This document shows, in pieces, positions 1 to 11,892 of a stretch of DNA of 64,000 bases; the stretch's first letter is position 1, and each line of letters opens with the position of its first letter. The translations under genes and the position numbers were made by a program. Origin of the DNA: Diplosphaera chodatii (taxonomy: Eukaryota; Chlorophyta; Trebouxiophyceae; Prasiolales; Stichococcaceae). The notes below the pieces were generated by a model. It searched no databases. It saw only the letters and a program-made list of their open reading frames with translations, and was not told where the DNA came from. The stretch spans positions 2,418,001-2,482,000 of the forward strand of contig JAALGY010000020.1 of the NCBI GenBank assembly GCA_032358165.1, given 5' to 3'.

Positions 1-96
1 ATGAGCGTCATCAGCTGTGACTAGACGTCCTGATACCCCATGGAAGTCTGGGACAACAGTTGCAGCTGGCGGATGTGCACACAGCGATGTAGGGTA

Positions 97-1760
97 TCAT
101 CTATCCTTACACAGCTGCAGGGAGTTGCGGCCAGCACTGCAGCAGCATTGCTGACCTGGTGGTGCTTGCAACGGCTCCTTGGAACTTGCAGGTGCACCGA
201 GGTTGTCCGACTTGGGCTTCTTGGCAGCTGACGCGCGCGGCGTCTCTATGCTGCCTCGAGGTGTGTCGGCAGCCACACTTCGAGGCTGCAATGCCGCTGC
301 GGCCGCCGACACAGCTGCCGCAATAGGTACGCGAGGGATGGGCGGCCTCGGAGGTGCTTGTGTGGCTGCTGGGGACACGGCTCGCTGCTGGACCCCAGGG
401 CTGCTGGCTGCGGGGCCTCGAGTTGCGGCTGGGCCTGGCGTGGAGGCCGTGGGGCTGCCAGCTGAGGTTGCAGGGGCAGACGCGGCAGCCGCCGGGCCGA
501 CACTGCTGCTTGACACGCTGCTGCCACCCCCGCCGATGGCGAGCCCGCTGCCCGCACGGCCAAAGCCGAAGGCAGGCGAGGGCAGCGGAAACGGGCCAGC
601 AGGGATGCCAAAAGCCGGCGGCGCCGAGACCGTGCTCAGAGGGGACGGCCCGACGCTGGCAGCCGCAGCGGCTGGAGCAGCAGATTCCGCACTGGTGCTG
701 ACGGAGCTGGCGAGGTTGTTAGCAGAGGCTGGGCGCGCCGCCGCCGGCTGTGGTGCAGCCGCAGCGGCAGCGGCAAGGGTGCCAAAGGTGAGACCACTTG
801 CGCCGGCAAAGCCTGGCCCAGCGACACCACCCTGCGGCCAGTCCGCCGGTGACGGCACAGACGGCTGTTGGCCTCCGAACACTGCAGGCTGGTGGCTGAA
901 TGGTGGCTGCCCGGATGCTGGTTGCTGAAAGGGTGCCAGCGTGGGCACGCCGCCAAACACAAACTGCCCTATCCGTGGGGATGCGCCAAACTGATATGGC
1001 TTGGCAGTCGCAGCCTGCACACTGTACCTCCACTTCAGACATGCTGACCACCTCTCTCGCCTGAAGCGCTTTGGCTGTGCTGAAGTTGGGAGGACAGCCA
1101 AGCGTGCATACATCTGCAGATGGACCAATCCTGCACCTGCAGAAGCGGCTGCGTTGCCACCACTACCGGCATGAAGGCTGCGGGGCTGAGCTGCACGCCT
1201 ATGCCCTGCCCGTTGAGGGCATGGGAGCCCTGCGGGACTGTACAGTCGCCAAATACAAAGCTGGGCGCTGCAGGGTTCAGCTGCGGGGCGGCTGCCGGCG
1301 CAGCCGCAGCCGCTGTGGCGCCAGGCCTCTGTGGTGCTGAGCTGTCAGAGCGGCTGGAGTTTGGCGGCGACATGCTGGGTGCGCTATCAGTCAGGCTGAG
1401 GCTGAAGGCTGGTGCAGACGCAGTTGCTGCTGTGTCATGCGGCCGTCCTGTCCCTCCGCCAGAGCCGAGGGGACTTGCTGCAAATGGCTGCGGCACTGCA
1501 GTGTGGCCGCTGGCGGCAGCCGGGGTAAACCCCAGCGTGAGGCCCGAGAGCTGCGTTTCAAGCGCCGATGACCATGCTGCAGGGCTTGCGGCAGCCGGCG
1601 ATGGCGCCTGCTGCGTGGCAGCTGGTGTGCCTGCCACTGGCAGCGCCGCTGCTGAGGAGTTGCCAATTGAACCAGCTGGAAACTTGATTTGAGCAGTGCC
1701 CCTGGACGGTCTGGGAAATAACCATTGGGATGTCGACTTGGGGCGCAGATCCAGGTGTGC
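97..1760 (-). CDS. Low-complexity Ala/Ser/Pro-rich region with Phe-Gly pairs, septin tail or separate gene
   Basis: Two long open segments (about 1760-1150 and 1020-97, minus strand) encode Ala, Ser, Pro and Gly-rich sequence with scattered FG pairs, for example PYQFGAS, FVFGGV, AVFGGQ, LTFGTL, PAFGFGRAG and FVFGDC. Such spacing is seen in FG-nucleoporins and other disordered proteins. The segment ends with KPKSDNLGAPASSKE and a stop near 97. It lies directly downstream of the septin-like gene on the same strand, so it may be a C-terminal extension of that protein. I could not find a splice junction whose phase joins the two, so a separate FG-rich gene is equally possible. Exon limits are not resolved. 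A TGTAA on the minus strand (111-107) overlaps the end of this reading frame, so the true stop could lie slightly upstream. Confidence 0.4.
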
Positions 1761-2210
1761 CTGCATCAGACGGATCCGAGGCAGCATTTTGGATGAGATA
1801 CACCCAGCTCCTACTTGTACACCAGGACACAAACAGTCACTGGCTGTCCAGATTGATGGCATGCCATGTGTCAATGCAGCATGCAGCACTTCAAATGCGA
1901 TACCTGGTAGTCCTGCCAGCGCAGCTCCTCGGGACTCCAGCGGCCATACTCCCTCATGGCGGTGATATGGTGGATTGTATCTCTAAATACTCCAGAGGAC
2001 CCGCCATCGCAGTCGACGTCGCATGTGGCGCGATATGCCGCACTCTGGCTACCTGCAAACAGGATTACGAGGGGTCCCCAAGGTTGACAATAGATCTTAT
2101 GACAGCAGAGACGCAGCTCATCTCACCAGCAAAGTTGGCCAGTAGTCTCCATGGCCAGTGCTGTAGGCCATAGCGCTGCGTGGATTGCTGTCGTGCAGCA
2201 AAACCCTCAC

Positions 2211-5114
2211 CTGTCGCTTCTGTGCTGGGCGCCACAAAGCTGAGGCTGCCATATGCCCACTCGGACGGTGTGAAGAAGCTCAATCCCGGCCTAGCGCCGG
2301 CTGCTGTCTTTGCTGGTGACACGGTGACAGCAGCTGTGCTCGAAGCCGCTGCAGCTGCTGCCACCGTGGCTCTTGCTTTTGCAGCTGCCGCTGCCACTTC
2401 CAACGCATCCGCACGCCTCTTGGCCTCCGTCCACGCAGCAAAGCGCGCTGCCTTGGCTGCCCGCAGCTCGTGGTGGCCCTCCTCCAGCACCAGGCGCCTG
2501 CAAGTACCACCTGAAAGTATGAGGTGACATGAATCTTAGGGAGGTTAGTCTTTGATGGAGCAATAGGTGCTGATATGCACTGATGCTTTTCAGAATCATG
2601 GCAGCACCAACAAGAGGCGGGTTGTTGATGTACATCCAGGAAGAATCAGAGCGCAGCGACTGTAAAGTCAGGCGCTATGATCTGAAGAGTTGAGGTGCGG
2701 TGAGTGCCGGCCAGCATTGTGCGCACTTGAGCAGCAGCAGGTCGGAGTGTTCGGGGTTGAGCGCCTCGAGCGGCGGGCCGAAGCGGCACAGCCGCAGCGG
2801 CCACGGCACCTCATGCTCGGCAGACAGTACCTCGCCCGCAACGACCGCCGGCAGGAACGCTGCCTCTGACACCCCCGCCGCCGCCCGCGCCGCCTCTGAG
2901 AACCGGTACGGGCCAGGGGCCGCCGCCTCGGCGTCTGACACGTCTGACGCTCGGCTGCCAGTTGCAGTACCCGCAGCCGGCTGCTGAGCATCTGCTGCAG
3001 TGCACTGGTGGCTGGTGGCTGTGTCCTCTGCGTTGTCTCTTGCAGTCCGCTCCCCGCGGATGCTGCCGCCTGGTGCGTCACTGCCGGGCCCAGCAGCCTG
3101 CCTGTGGTCACCATCATCTGCGCACAACCGAGCACCACTTTTGCATCGCCGATCAGCCTTCTTATCGGCATCAACCGATCGCTTGGGTGCAGAGAGCAAC
3201 AGCCTTAGCAGCTCAACGTGTGTCCCGGCGCATGCTTTGACGGGCTGGCAAGGCAGGCGTGAACTAGCACAGGTAGAGTGCCACATCCCACACCTGCTTC
3301 AGGGCTGCTGCTGCGCGCCTTGCGCTTGGCCAACGGCTGGAACAGCTGTGCGGCTGCATCCTCTCGGAGGGCGGCCGCCTCAGCAAGAGGCAGGGCATCC
3401 GCACGTGCCAGCACCTGCGAGGTGGTGGCAGCAGCGAGTTTGTAAGGGACTTGTTCACTGATAAATCAGGTCTTGCAACTTGCGTGGTCTGCGGGCTCCA
3501 GTGCAGCAGGGTACGCAGGTGCTGATGCGCTGCGCTGCACCGACGGCACTCTGCCGCAACGCGTGCAGCACCACTGACCGGCTGCACAGCGACTATCGGC
3601 GCCAGGCGCCTCAGAAATACAGCATCGCTGGCTGCCAGGCGCCGCGGCGGCAGCAGATATAGGCAGATGTCCACCTGCGGGCGCACAGCAGCGGCGTCCA
3701 GGTGGTACTTCTGCTCACAAGGTATGATGGGCACCACGGCATGCTGGTTTCATGGTCTGCATGGTCCCAACCCAGATGGTCCCAACCCAGATGTTGACTT
3801 GGATGCTTGCATCTGCAGCAGCTAGTGCCAGCACCGTTCACTTGATTGCTGCCACGCACCAGGTGGCGCAGGCTGTGGTCGGGTGATGGCGATGGAGGCT
3901 CGGCGGCCTGCGCCTGAGCGCACGCCTCCAGGTAGCTGGCCACAGCGGCAATGTTGACGGACACATCCAGGTCGTCACCATACCTGCAGCGTGCGGGGAT
4001 GGCAACACGTGATATGCAAAAAGGTGCATCTGCGTACACCTGGTCTGTCATGCTTGCCGTGAGCTGTCACCACAGCCAAAGCGCTGCTGTCAGGGTGCGA
4101 GGTTGGCAGCCAGGATGCATACCCGGGTGCCTCCTGGATGGTGTACACGAGGGTGGCGGTGTCCGAGAGGGCCACTGGGACCTGCACGGCCAGGGCCTCG
4201 GGCGTATCCCGGAAGTTGGCTAGGCTGGTGGCTGCCTTGGGTGCCTGGACATGCAGCAAACATTGCCTGCTTGCTGCATGAGACACATGACGTGTTGCAC
4301 GCATGCATGCATGCATGCATGCATGCATGCATGCATGCACTGCAGCGAGCTTGCTGCAGTCTGCATGTCTCACTGCAGCACTGCAGCATGTCGCTGAGCA
4401 TTGCTGATGGCGGATCAGACCTGTTGGAAGATGCGAGCGCCGCCATAAGAAGCCATCAGGTTTTGCAACAGGGTGGTCTTGCCCACCCCGCGCTCGCCGA
4501 CAACCAAAATCTTGACGTGCTCCCTGCTGGGACGTGGCGGGATCTGCATGCAGGCCACTGGCAGATGGGGCACCCTCAAAAAAGCAGCGCTGTGATGGCA
4601 TCTGCAGTGGTTCATAGCGCACACCGCTTCCAACACGAGGGCTTGCCTGCGGGATGGCCCTGGCTGCATGTGAGAGCGCTGTGGCACGCCGTGTCGTTGC
4701 TGCGTCATCTGCGACGACAGTGCAGCACGGCTTTCTGCTCACTGTCTTCCAGCGATCCCAGCATGTGAGAGCATTTGCATGCTACAACTTGTGCCAACCG
4801 CATTGATCAGTTGTGCTGGCCCATCCGCACACTTCATCAGATGGTTCAGACAGCTGGCACAGAGCAAAGACATCCGTGCCTGAATCTATAGCCATTCTGT
4901 CGTGCAGAGCATCATGGCAAGCGATGCATATGGATGCCTGACCTGCAAAGCTGTCTGCAGCAGGTGACAGTCTCCCACCTGACTGATCGTGATCATCATC
5001 GTAGTTCTCCTCTGTCTGTTGCGACCGCGCAGGCTCCGGATCGCTGTTGCTGCCAGCTGGGCTGGACTCCTCAGAGCTGCCGCTGGCCTTCAGGTGCACG
5101 AACGACTCCGCCAT
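2211..5114 (-). CDS. Septin-type GTPase
   Basis: This is a septin-like GTP-binding protein; septins form filaments at membranes and division sites. The likely start is the ATG at 5114 (MAESFVHLKASG), with exon 1 at 5114-4943. An exon at 4543-4421 carries the P-loop (VVGERGVGKTTL). Exon 4244-4123 joins exon 3983-3860 to make the switch II motif EAPGYGD, the counterpart of the septin DTPGYGD. Exon 3710-3579 gives VDICLYLLPPRRLAASD, like the septin VHACLYFIPPTGH block. Exon 3414-3294 holds LARAD (G4, usually AKAD). An exon ending at 2727 contains the septin unique element (VPWPLRLCRF, then NPEHSDLLLLK). Exon 2497-2211 continues with RLVLEEGHHELRAAKAARF and a coiled-coil-like stretch. Phases close from the P-loop exon to 3294. 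The junctions around 4700-4543 and 3290-2900 are unresolved. An Ala/FG-rich region follows. Confidence 0.78.
3761..3790. repeat. 15-bp direct repeat, two copies
   Basis: The unit atggtcccaacccag occurs twice in tandem. It lies in the septin intron between exons 3983-3860 and 3710-3579. Confidence 0.95.
4301..4339. repeat. (GCAT)n microsatellite
   Basis: Nearly ten copies of the tetranucleotide gcat lie inside the septin intron between exons 4543-4421 and 4244-4123. The repeat is self-complementary. Confidence 0.97.
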
Positions 5115-5558
5115 CGCTCTCAAACTTATACCATCATTGAATCCACAGGTAGATCCGCCCAATGCTGCAGAAGTTTGACGCAAGGAGCCAGCCGAAGCTG
5201 CAGGGGAGCTGAAAAGGCAGCAGCCCCCCGGCATGCGCTCACGCCATGAGAGATGCTGCGGAAGGTGCAGCCGCACAACGCGATCAGCGCTGCAATTTAC
5301 TTAGAATTATGGCCGGCTCGTGATGTCATGAGCCGCGCGCCATATTGCCCTTGGGTGCACATAGAAATCGTCGCAGTTTGAAGTGTGCAGACTGGCCGAG
5401 TTAGCAACGCCACACTCAGCATTCGTGGAGATAGTGCTTGCATAGGTGTGCAGCACTTTCGGGCTCAAAATTCTGATTGCCTGACCGTGGCAAAGCAGCG
5501 TCGCAGGCACAAGGCAGGTTGACCTACGGCTCCCTGTACCTCACAAGCTCCTGCAGCC
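5115..5558. promoter_or_regulatory. Divergent intergenic region between septin and ERMP1 genes
   Basis: These 444 bases separate the two inferred start codons, which point away from each other, so the 5' UTRs and promoters of both genes must lie here. I see no clear TATA box or other named motif. Confidence 0.45.
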
Positions 5559-8500
5559 ATGTCCATGACGCCGCCCAGCAGGAAGGGAGCAGGCAGGCGT
5601 CAGCAGCAGCGCGTGTTGAGTCCGTCGCAGCTGGGCGTGCTGCTCCTCGTGCTATACTATGCGGCGGCGGTGCGGCTGCCCTGCAAGTACCTGCCCATGC
5701 TGACTGTTCGTCCTGCACAGGTTACGTGCTGCATAAGCTGCTCATGTGCTCAGCAGACACGCACGTTGACATGCAGGTGGCGTTCGCATGGCACCGCGTC
5801 TGGTGGGTGCCGCAGCCGCAGCCCGTCGATGCTCCAGCCGGCGCCTTTTCGGAGGGCCGTGCCATGGCCCTGACCCGTATATTGGCCGAGGACATCGGCG
5901 ACAGAGCGGTGACTGCCATACCAACCCTCACAGCATGCGCGTCGGTGCAGCGTGTCATGCTTGGTATCGCTAAGCTGCCTGACACTAAGTGTCGACGGCG
6001 CGTGCATGCAGAACTGAGGCACTATACATTGTGATGCAGGTGACCACGCCAGGTAACGAGGTGGCCGCGTCATTCCTGTACAGCGAGGGCCTGAGGCTGC
6101 AGAAGCTTGCAGTAGCACAGCGACCAGACCTGGACGTGCAGGCGAGTTGCACCTGTGTCATGGCGGGCAACATGGCGCGGTGCTGAGGATCTGCCGTTCA
6201 CACACCGTTTCCGGTCCATGACAATGCTGACATCTGTGTCTCAGGTGGACTGGGAGACCGCCAGTGGAGCCGTCAACATGATGCTCATTCACCAGTACAT
6301 CGCAAATGCGTACCAGAACGTCAGCAATGTGGTGGTCGCCATCTCGCCCAAAAAGGCCGCGCCCGGCGCCAAGGCCGTGCTGCTGAATGCGCACTTCGAC
6401 AACACCCTCAGCAGCCCGGGTGCGCATCTGGCCAGTACTCGAGCACAGCTGCGCTGATCTGCCCGGCGGCAGGGTGAGGGCGTCGTGGGTTGCTGTGCAT
6501 GGCGGTATGGGCAGCTATGCATGACCCTGCACCTTGTCAACCGGCATCACAGCCGCCACATATGCCTCTGCATGGTGCCGCCTGCGCCATGCGCCATGCA
6601 TCACCTGCGCCATGGCATTTGCTGCCCAGCACCTGCCGCTCACCAGTGCTGCTGGCATTCCCACACTGAATGCCGGCTTGAACGCTCCCACCCGTGCACG
6701 CAGGCGCATCCGATTGCGCGTCCTGCTGCGGGGTGCTGCTGGAGCTGGCACGCACCATCGTGGAGGACCGCAGCGTGCAGCTGGCGGCGCCGCTGGTGTT
6801 CCTGCTCAATGGCGGGGAGGAGACCTTTTTGCAGGTGTGGCAGATGTGCATGCAGCATTCTTCTGTGCATGCCTCCGAAAGCAGAGTTGTGGGGCTGTCG
6901 TGCCACTGCAGCATTGCCAGGGCCGCGGACTGCAGGAGGGTGGAGCCAGCCCTGTGTCAATCGGCTGCACAAACAGCTCTCATGATGAGAGTGCCGCGGA
7001 CCTTGTTGATTGCATGCTGCAGGCCTCGCACGGCTTTGCCGCCAGCAGCAAGTGGGCAGACGCCATCGGCGCCTTCATCAACCTGGAGTCCACCGGCAAC
7101 GGCGGCCCTGACGTGCTGTTCCAGCACACCGCGCACTGGACGGTGGACGCTTGGGCGAAGCATGCGGCTGTGCCTCGCGGCAACGTCATTGGGCAGGTGT
7201 GTAAGCTGTCGGAGAGCTGCACAAGTCCTAAAAAGGCTGGTTGATACCGGGCCGTGAGGTATTTGGGCCAAAGCTGAAGCCTGAATCATGCTTGCTGAAC
7301 CAGAACAGCCTTGCACAACCAGAAGGAGACTTGCTGTGCTGCAAGCTGACAGTGCACACTGCTGGGTCTTCTTCATGCTCACCCGTGCTGGCAAACATGA
7401 TTCAGGCGGGTCTCTTACATGCAGGACATCTTCGACATGGGGCTGCTGCCGGCTGACACCGACTTCCGCATGTTCAGCTACGCGCACCACGGTCGGTGGG
7501 CTGGCGTGGACGTGGCCTTCCTGCTGGACGCCGCTGCGTATCACACGGACCGGGACACTACCGACCGCATCCGCCCGGGAACGCTGCAGGTGCGCTGGCG
7601 GCTGTGCATGGGATCGTTCCTGTGTCGCGGGACTGCATCACACTGTGCACCCAGCAGCTGCTGCTGCGATGACCAAATGACAGTCCGGCAGCCTTTCATG
7701 ACCCCTCGGCTGTCAAGGACCTGTTGTTCCTCACAGTTTTGGTGACTGAGGCTGGTCAACGTCGTTCATGCAGCTGGCGGGCGACAACCTGCTGCGGGTG
7801 GTGCCTGCCTTTGCAAGGGAGCTGGCGGCTGGCGCTGCAGAGCGGTCGCGCGGCAGCAGGAACGCATCTGCCTACCTCGACTTCCTTGGCTACTTCATGG
7901 TGCGTGTGCACCTTGCCAGCGGTTCGGGCCCTAAGCAATGAGCACAGTTGCCGCATTGGCAGTGAGCTGGTGTGCTGTGTCAGTGTCCTGCATGACAAGC
8001 CTCAGGGCCACAACTGCTTGTTGCGACTGCATGCAAGACAATGAGAGCATGTCTTCTGCTACAGGTGGCGTGGTCTCCAGAGGCAGGGCGCTGGCTGCAC
8101 GCCGCGCCTGCCGTCATTGCCGTGCTGCTGGCAGGTACAGCAGAAGATGTGCCGTTCAGCCACGCAGTCACCCGCTGTGTTACTTGTGCGAATATCCCAT
8201 GTCTTGATGGTTGATTATGCGTCACCTGCGTCACCTGCAGGGCTTCTGGGGATGAGCAAAACCCAGCTGCTGGCGGATGCTGGTCGAGCGCTAAGCGGCA
8301 CTCTGCTGGCGGTGCTGCTTCCTGCTCTTGTCGGCATTGCCCGCGTGCTGCTGCTAGGTATGTGTTGTCACCTGATGCTCTCCTCTGTGTGCCTCGCCAT
8401 GAAATGCCATGTTGGCATTGCTTGTTTGACAGACTCTAATTGTATTCAGGAGATGTGTAGGCTGAGGATTGTGTCATTGTGCCCCTCATAGCCCTGCCTG

Positions 8501-11500
8501 CACCATTGCAGGCAGCCCAATGGTGTGGTTTGGCAAGCACGCGGTGGCGTACATCACATATGTGCCCGCGGCGCTCGCCGGGCTGCTGCTGCCCTACGCC
8601 TGGGCCTTCACCGGAGAGGCAGCTGCCAGTTCAGCAGCTAGTGCACTGGGCGGCATCAGCGGGACAGTCAGCCACCCTTCTGCCGAGCAGAACGGCGCCA
8701 TGCAGAATGGCGGTCTGCAGAACCGCCACATGCAGAATGGCAGGACCAAGGGCCAAGCGCCCGACCTGTCGCTTGGTGACTTCCTGTCGGCGCAGCTGAG
8801 GCGGCGGCGGCTGTCAGAGGCGCTCCTGGGTGAGCGCCTTTGCAGCATTGAATGCATTGCACTGGTGCACCTGCCTGTGGCTCGTCACGGCGATGTAATC
8901 TGTACACTCTTCAGGGTGTAAGCCAAGACGCATGCTCAGGGTGGTCCGCGTTGCACAGTTGCAAGGTCCACAGACACACCGAGCTACGTGCTCATGCTGA
9001 CCAGCTGCTGGCGCTGACTGCCTACAGGGTGGGCTGTGGCCGGCGGTCTGCTTGCTGGTGCCATGACGCTGGGCGCTGGGCTGTCCTCTGGCGGGCTGTT
9101 CGCCATTTGGGGCGCGCTCGCCTTAGCAGCTGCACTCCTGATCCGCAAGGTGCACTCCGCAGACAGCTTTGCTGCGCGACACTCCACGCTCGAGTGTCAC
9201 ATTGAGTCCAGCGTCATCAGGGAGCATAAGATACTCCCGTGTACACCGCAATTGCACACTGTTCCGTCCTCATGATGGGTTCGTTAGGGTGTTTTTAGAA
9301 GTCGGTCTTGTTGCTGCAGGTGCAGCCGTGGGCGCAGGCGCCGCTGGCGGCAGCGCTCGCCACACCCGTGTCGCTGCTCATGATCAACGGGGCGCTGAGC
9401 TACAACACCCACGTGCTGGACAAGGCAGGTTCTAATATGTCGAGACTGGCCATAGCCACTGCCATACACATATTGTGGTACATCTGTGCATGTCTGGAAG
9501 GCACACCTAGTTACCAAGAACTCCACCCTGTTCACGTGCCCTGCTGCAGCTGGCCATGTGCGGCAGCCACCCGCCGCCCTTCGGCGCGATCGTCGGCGAC
9601 GCCGCGGCCGGCGCGCTGCTCGGCGTTGGCGCCGCCGCTGCAGTCGCTGCTATGGCGCCTGCGATCGCGGCAGCGTTTGGGCCTCGCTGCAAGGCACGCA
9701 CTGCCTGCAGTTGCCCCTTGTTCCATCGAGATGTGCTGGTGTTGAAATGGCAGTGCTGCGTTGATGGTTGTCAGAAATTCAACTGGCAGCATGGTGAGCA
9801 GGTGTCCCACCAAACATATCTGCAATCATAAGTCGCCGGCCGCTGGTTGAGACGTTGTCAGTGACCTTCCCCGTGCTGTAGGCGCTGGTGCTGTTCCTGC
9901 TGCTGGGGTCCGCCTCAGCCGCTGCCGCGGCTTCGCTGACGCTCTCACCCTTCACTGAACACGCACCCCAGAAGGTTGTGCTCAACCAGGTGCGCTGCGG
10001 CATTCTCTGGACGATGCAGGCGGCACCTGATGCTGACTACACAGGTCATCTGCATCTGGGCCTCACAGCCGTGGCCTCAAATGCTTTGCGCCTCATGCGC
10101 TGGTGCGTTTCCCGATCAGGTGCACAGTCATGGGCCGGGCGCCACGGCTGCGGGCAGCTTTGGCGGCAGCGGCGCAGCCAACGGCTCCAGCAGCGCCGGC
10201 TTCAATGCCAGTGCAGACGCAGTGACGCGATCCGTGTGGGCGGTCACATCGTTCAGCAGCGGCCCAGTGGAGCCTGCGCTGCCAGCTGGCTTCGGCTGGG
10301 ATGTGGGAGCTCAAGTGCCGACGCAGCCCCGCGACCTGCAGGTGATGCCTGGTGCATGCTTTGGGCACCAGCCATGTATTCGGCCCTCGGGAAGCGTGCT
10401 TTATTTCATTTCATGCCGTGCTTGCACTTGATGGCATGCTGCAAGCTGCCTGGTCCCATCTTGGAGGTGTGTTGGGACTTGTCGTGCTCCATACTGCACA
10501 GCAAGAACCAGTCCAGTGAGAGTTGGACTTCTGCAAAACAGGCTGGTGCTGCCTCCGAGCTGCAGGGCTAGCTGACAATTTGGCATCTCTTATATCGCAG
10601 ATGATGTACCCGGTGTCAGAGATCTGGCGGCCCATCGCCTTCCAGGCGCCGCTGCCGCACCCCTCGCTGCTGCAGCCGCTGCCGTCCATCACGCTGCTGC
10701 GCACCGAGACGCTATCTGCCGAGGAGTCGGCAACTGGCGGCACGCAGTGCAGGAGCAGCCCCGGCAGCGACGGCCAGCAGACCGGCAGCTGCCCCGCGTA
10801 TGCGCAGTCCAGGTGCCTGAGCATGTGCCTACAGCATGCCACTGGTACAGTGGCGGCATCGACAAAACCATTGGGCATACCTGCCGCCCTGTTGATGCTG
10901 TGCTTGAGTGCGTCCTGTCTGTGAACGTAAGTGGCCTGTGCACGGGGACGCGCACCGACAATACTGTGGGAATGCCCTGCAAATCAGCAATTGCAGCAAC
11001 TGTGCAACCGACGGAAGCAAGCAGTTGCCTCAGCGCTCAGCACCCTGCGTCCCTGTGATCTAGAGACTAAAGCCCTGCAGGCAGCGGCTGCACCTGGAGA
11101 TGCGGGCGGCGCGACCCAGCTGGGGCGCCCTGAATGTCACCGGACCCCTGCTGGCCTGGAGCTTCACCGCCCCGCTGCCGACGGCGCCAGTGCCGGTGCA
11201 AGCTGCTGTACTGCATGCTTCCTGCTTTGTGCCACCCTGCTCGAGTCTGTAGCACCTCAAACATATGCCACACTTGACGAGCACAACGTCTACAAGCATG
11301 CTTGCACAGCAGACGATGTTGTCCTTATGTCAAAGCGCATTCAAAAGCAGATTTTATATATTGTCACCAGAAATGGTGACCTGTCCGTCCCCATTCTGAC
11401 CGCAGGGCGGCGGGGGCAGCGTGCACAATGTGGTGCGCTTTGCCGGCAACGGCGGCTCCGAGATGTGGCACTTCTGGGTGGATGTGCCGGCCGACGCCGG

Positions 11501-11892
11501 CGCAGGTGCGCACCTGGTGCTGTGCTGCAGCTAACATATCAGGTCCTGCGCACCACGTGCAGCAGCGGCTCAGGCCTGCCGGCCGCGGCGCCGTGCTTCC
11601 CTGCTTGTGCAGTCTCTTGCAATGCTGCATCACAGCCATGCGACGGTCAACCCTGCACCCTGCCTGTGTGCATCTGGCCAGCGTTTGTCGGAGGCCGGGC
11701 CTCCAGCTGACTTGCACGGCTTGTGCTGCAGGGGCTCTGCGCCTGGAGCTGGCGACCTCCCCCAAGAGCCTGTACCTGAACGGGCCGCAGCACGCGGAGT
11801 CGGCGCCGCTGCGGGCGGTGGCGGACGCTATGCCAAAGTGGACCGCGCTGGCGGCCACCATCAGCTTCCAGTCCGTGTGGCGCTTCCCCTGA
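5559..11892 (+). CDS. ERMP1: Endoplasmic reticulum metallopeptidase 1 (peptidase M28 family)
   Basis: This is an ER-membrane zinc peptidase of the M28/Fxna type. The start is MSMTPPSRKGAG, followed by a first membrane segment (VLLLVLYYAAAV). Exons: 5559-5720, 5777-5908, 6040-6141, 6245-6419, 6704-6834, 7023-7196, 7425-7589, 7774-7899, 8065-8134, 8241-8357, 8512-8829, 9028-9149, 9320-9424, 9550-about 9700, 9882-9989, 10120-10341, 10601-about 10850, then less certain exons and a last exon ending with SVWRFP and a stop. Metal ligands are visible in order: AHFDN (His), GASD (Asp, split over the 6419/6704 junction), NGGEET (Glu), FINLES (Glu) and AAYHTDRDT (His). Several hydrophobic segments follow (8065-9989), then a lumenal-type C-terminal domain. 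An insert near 8690-8750 repeats MQNG. Two introns appear to use GC donors (6142 and 9425). Confidence 0.88.

Noticed and set aside
179..928. A 249-codon plus-strand frame at the left end
   Set aside because: It is the antisense of the Ala/Ser/Pro/FG-rich minus-strand coding region, which explains its composition.
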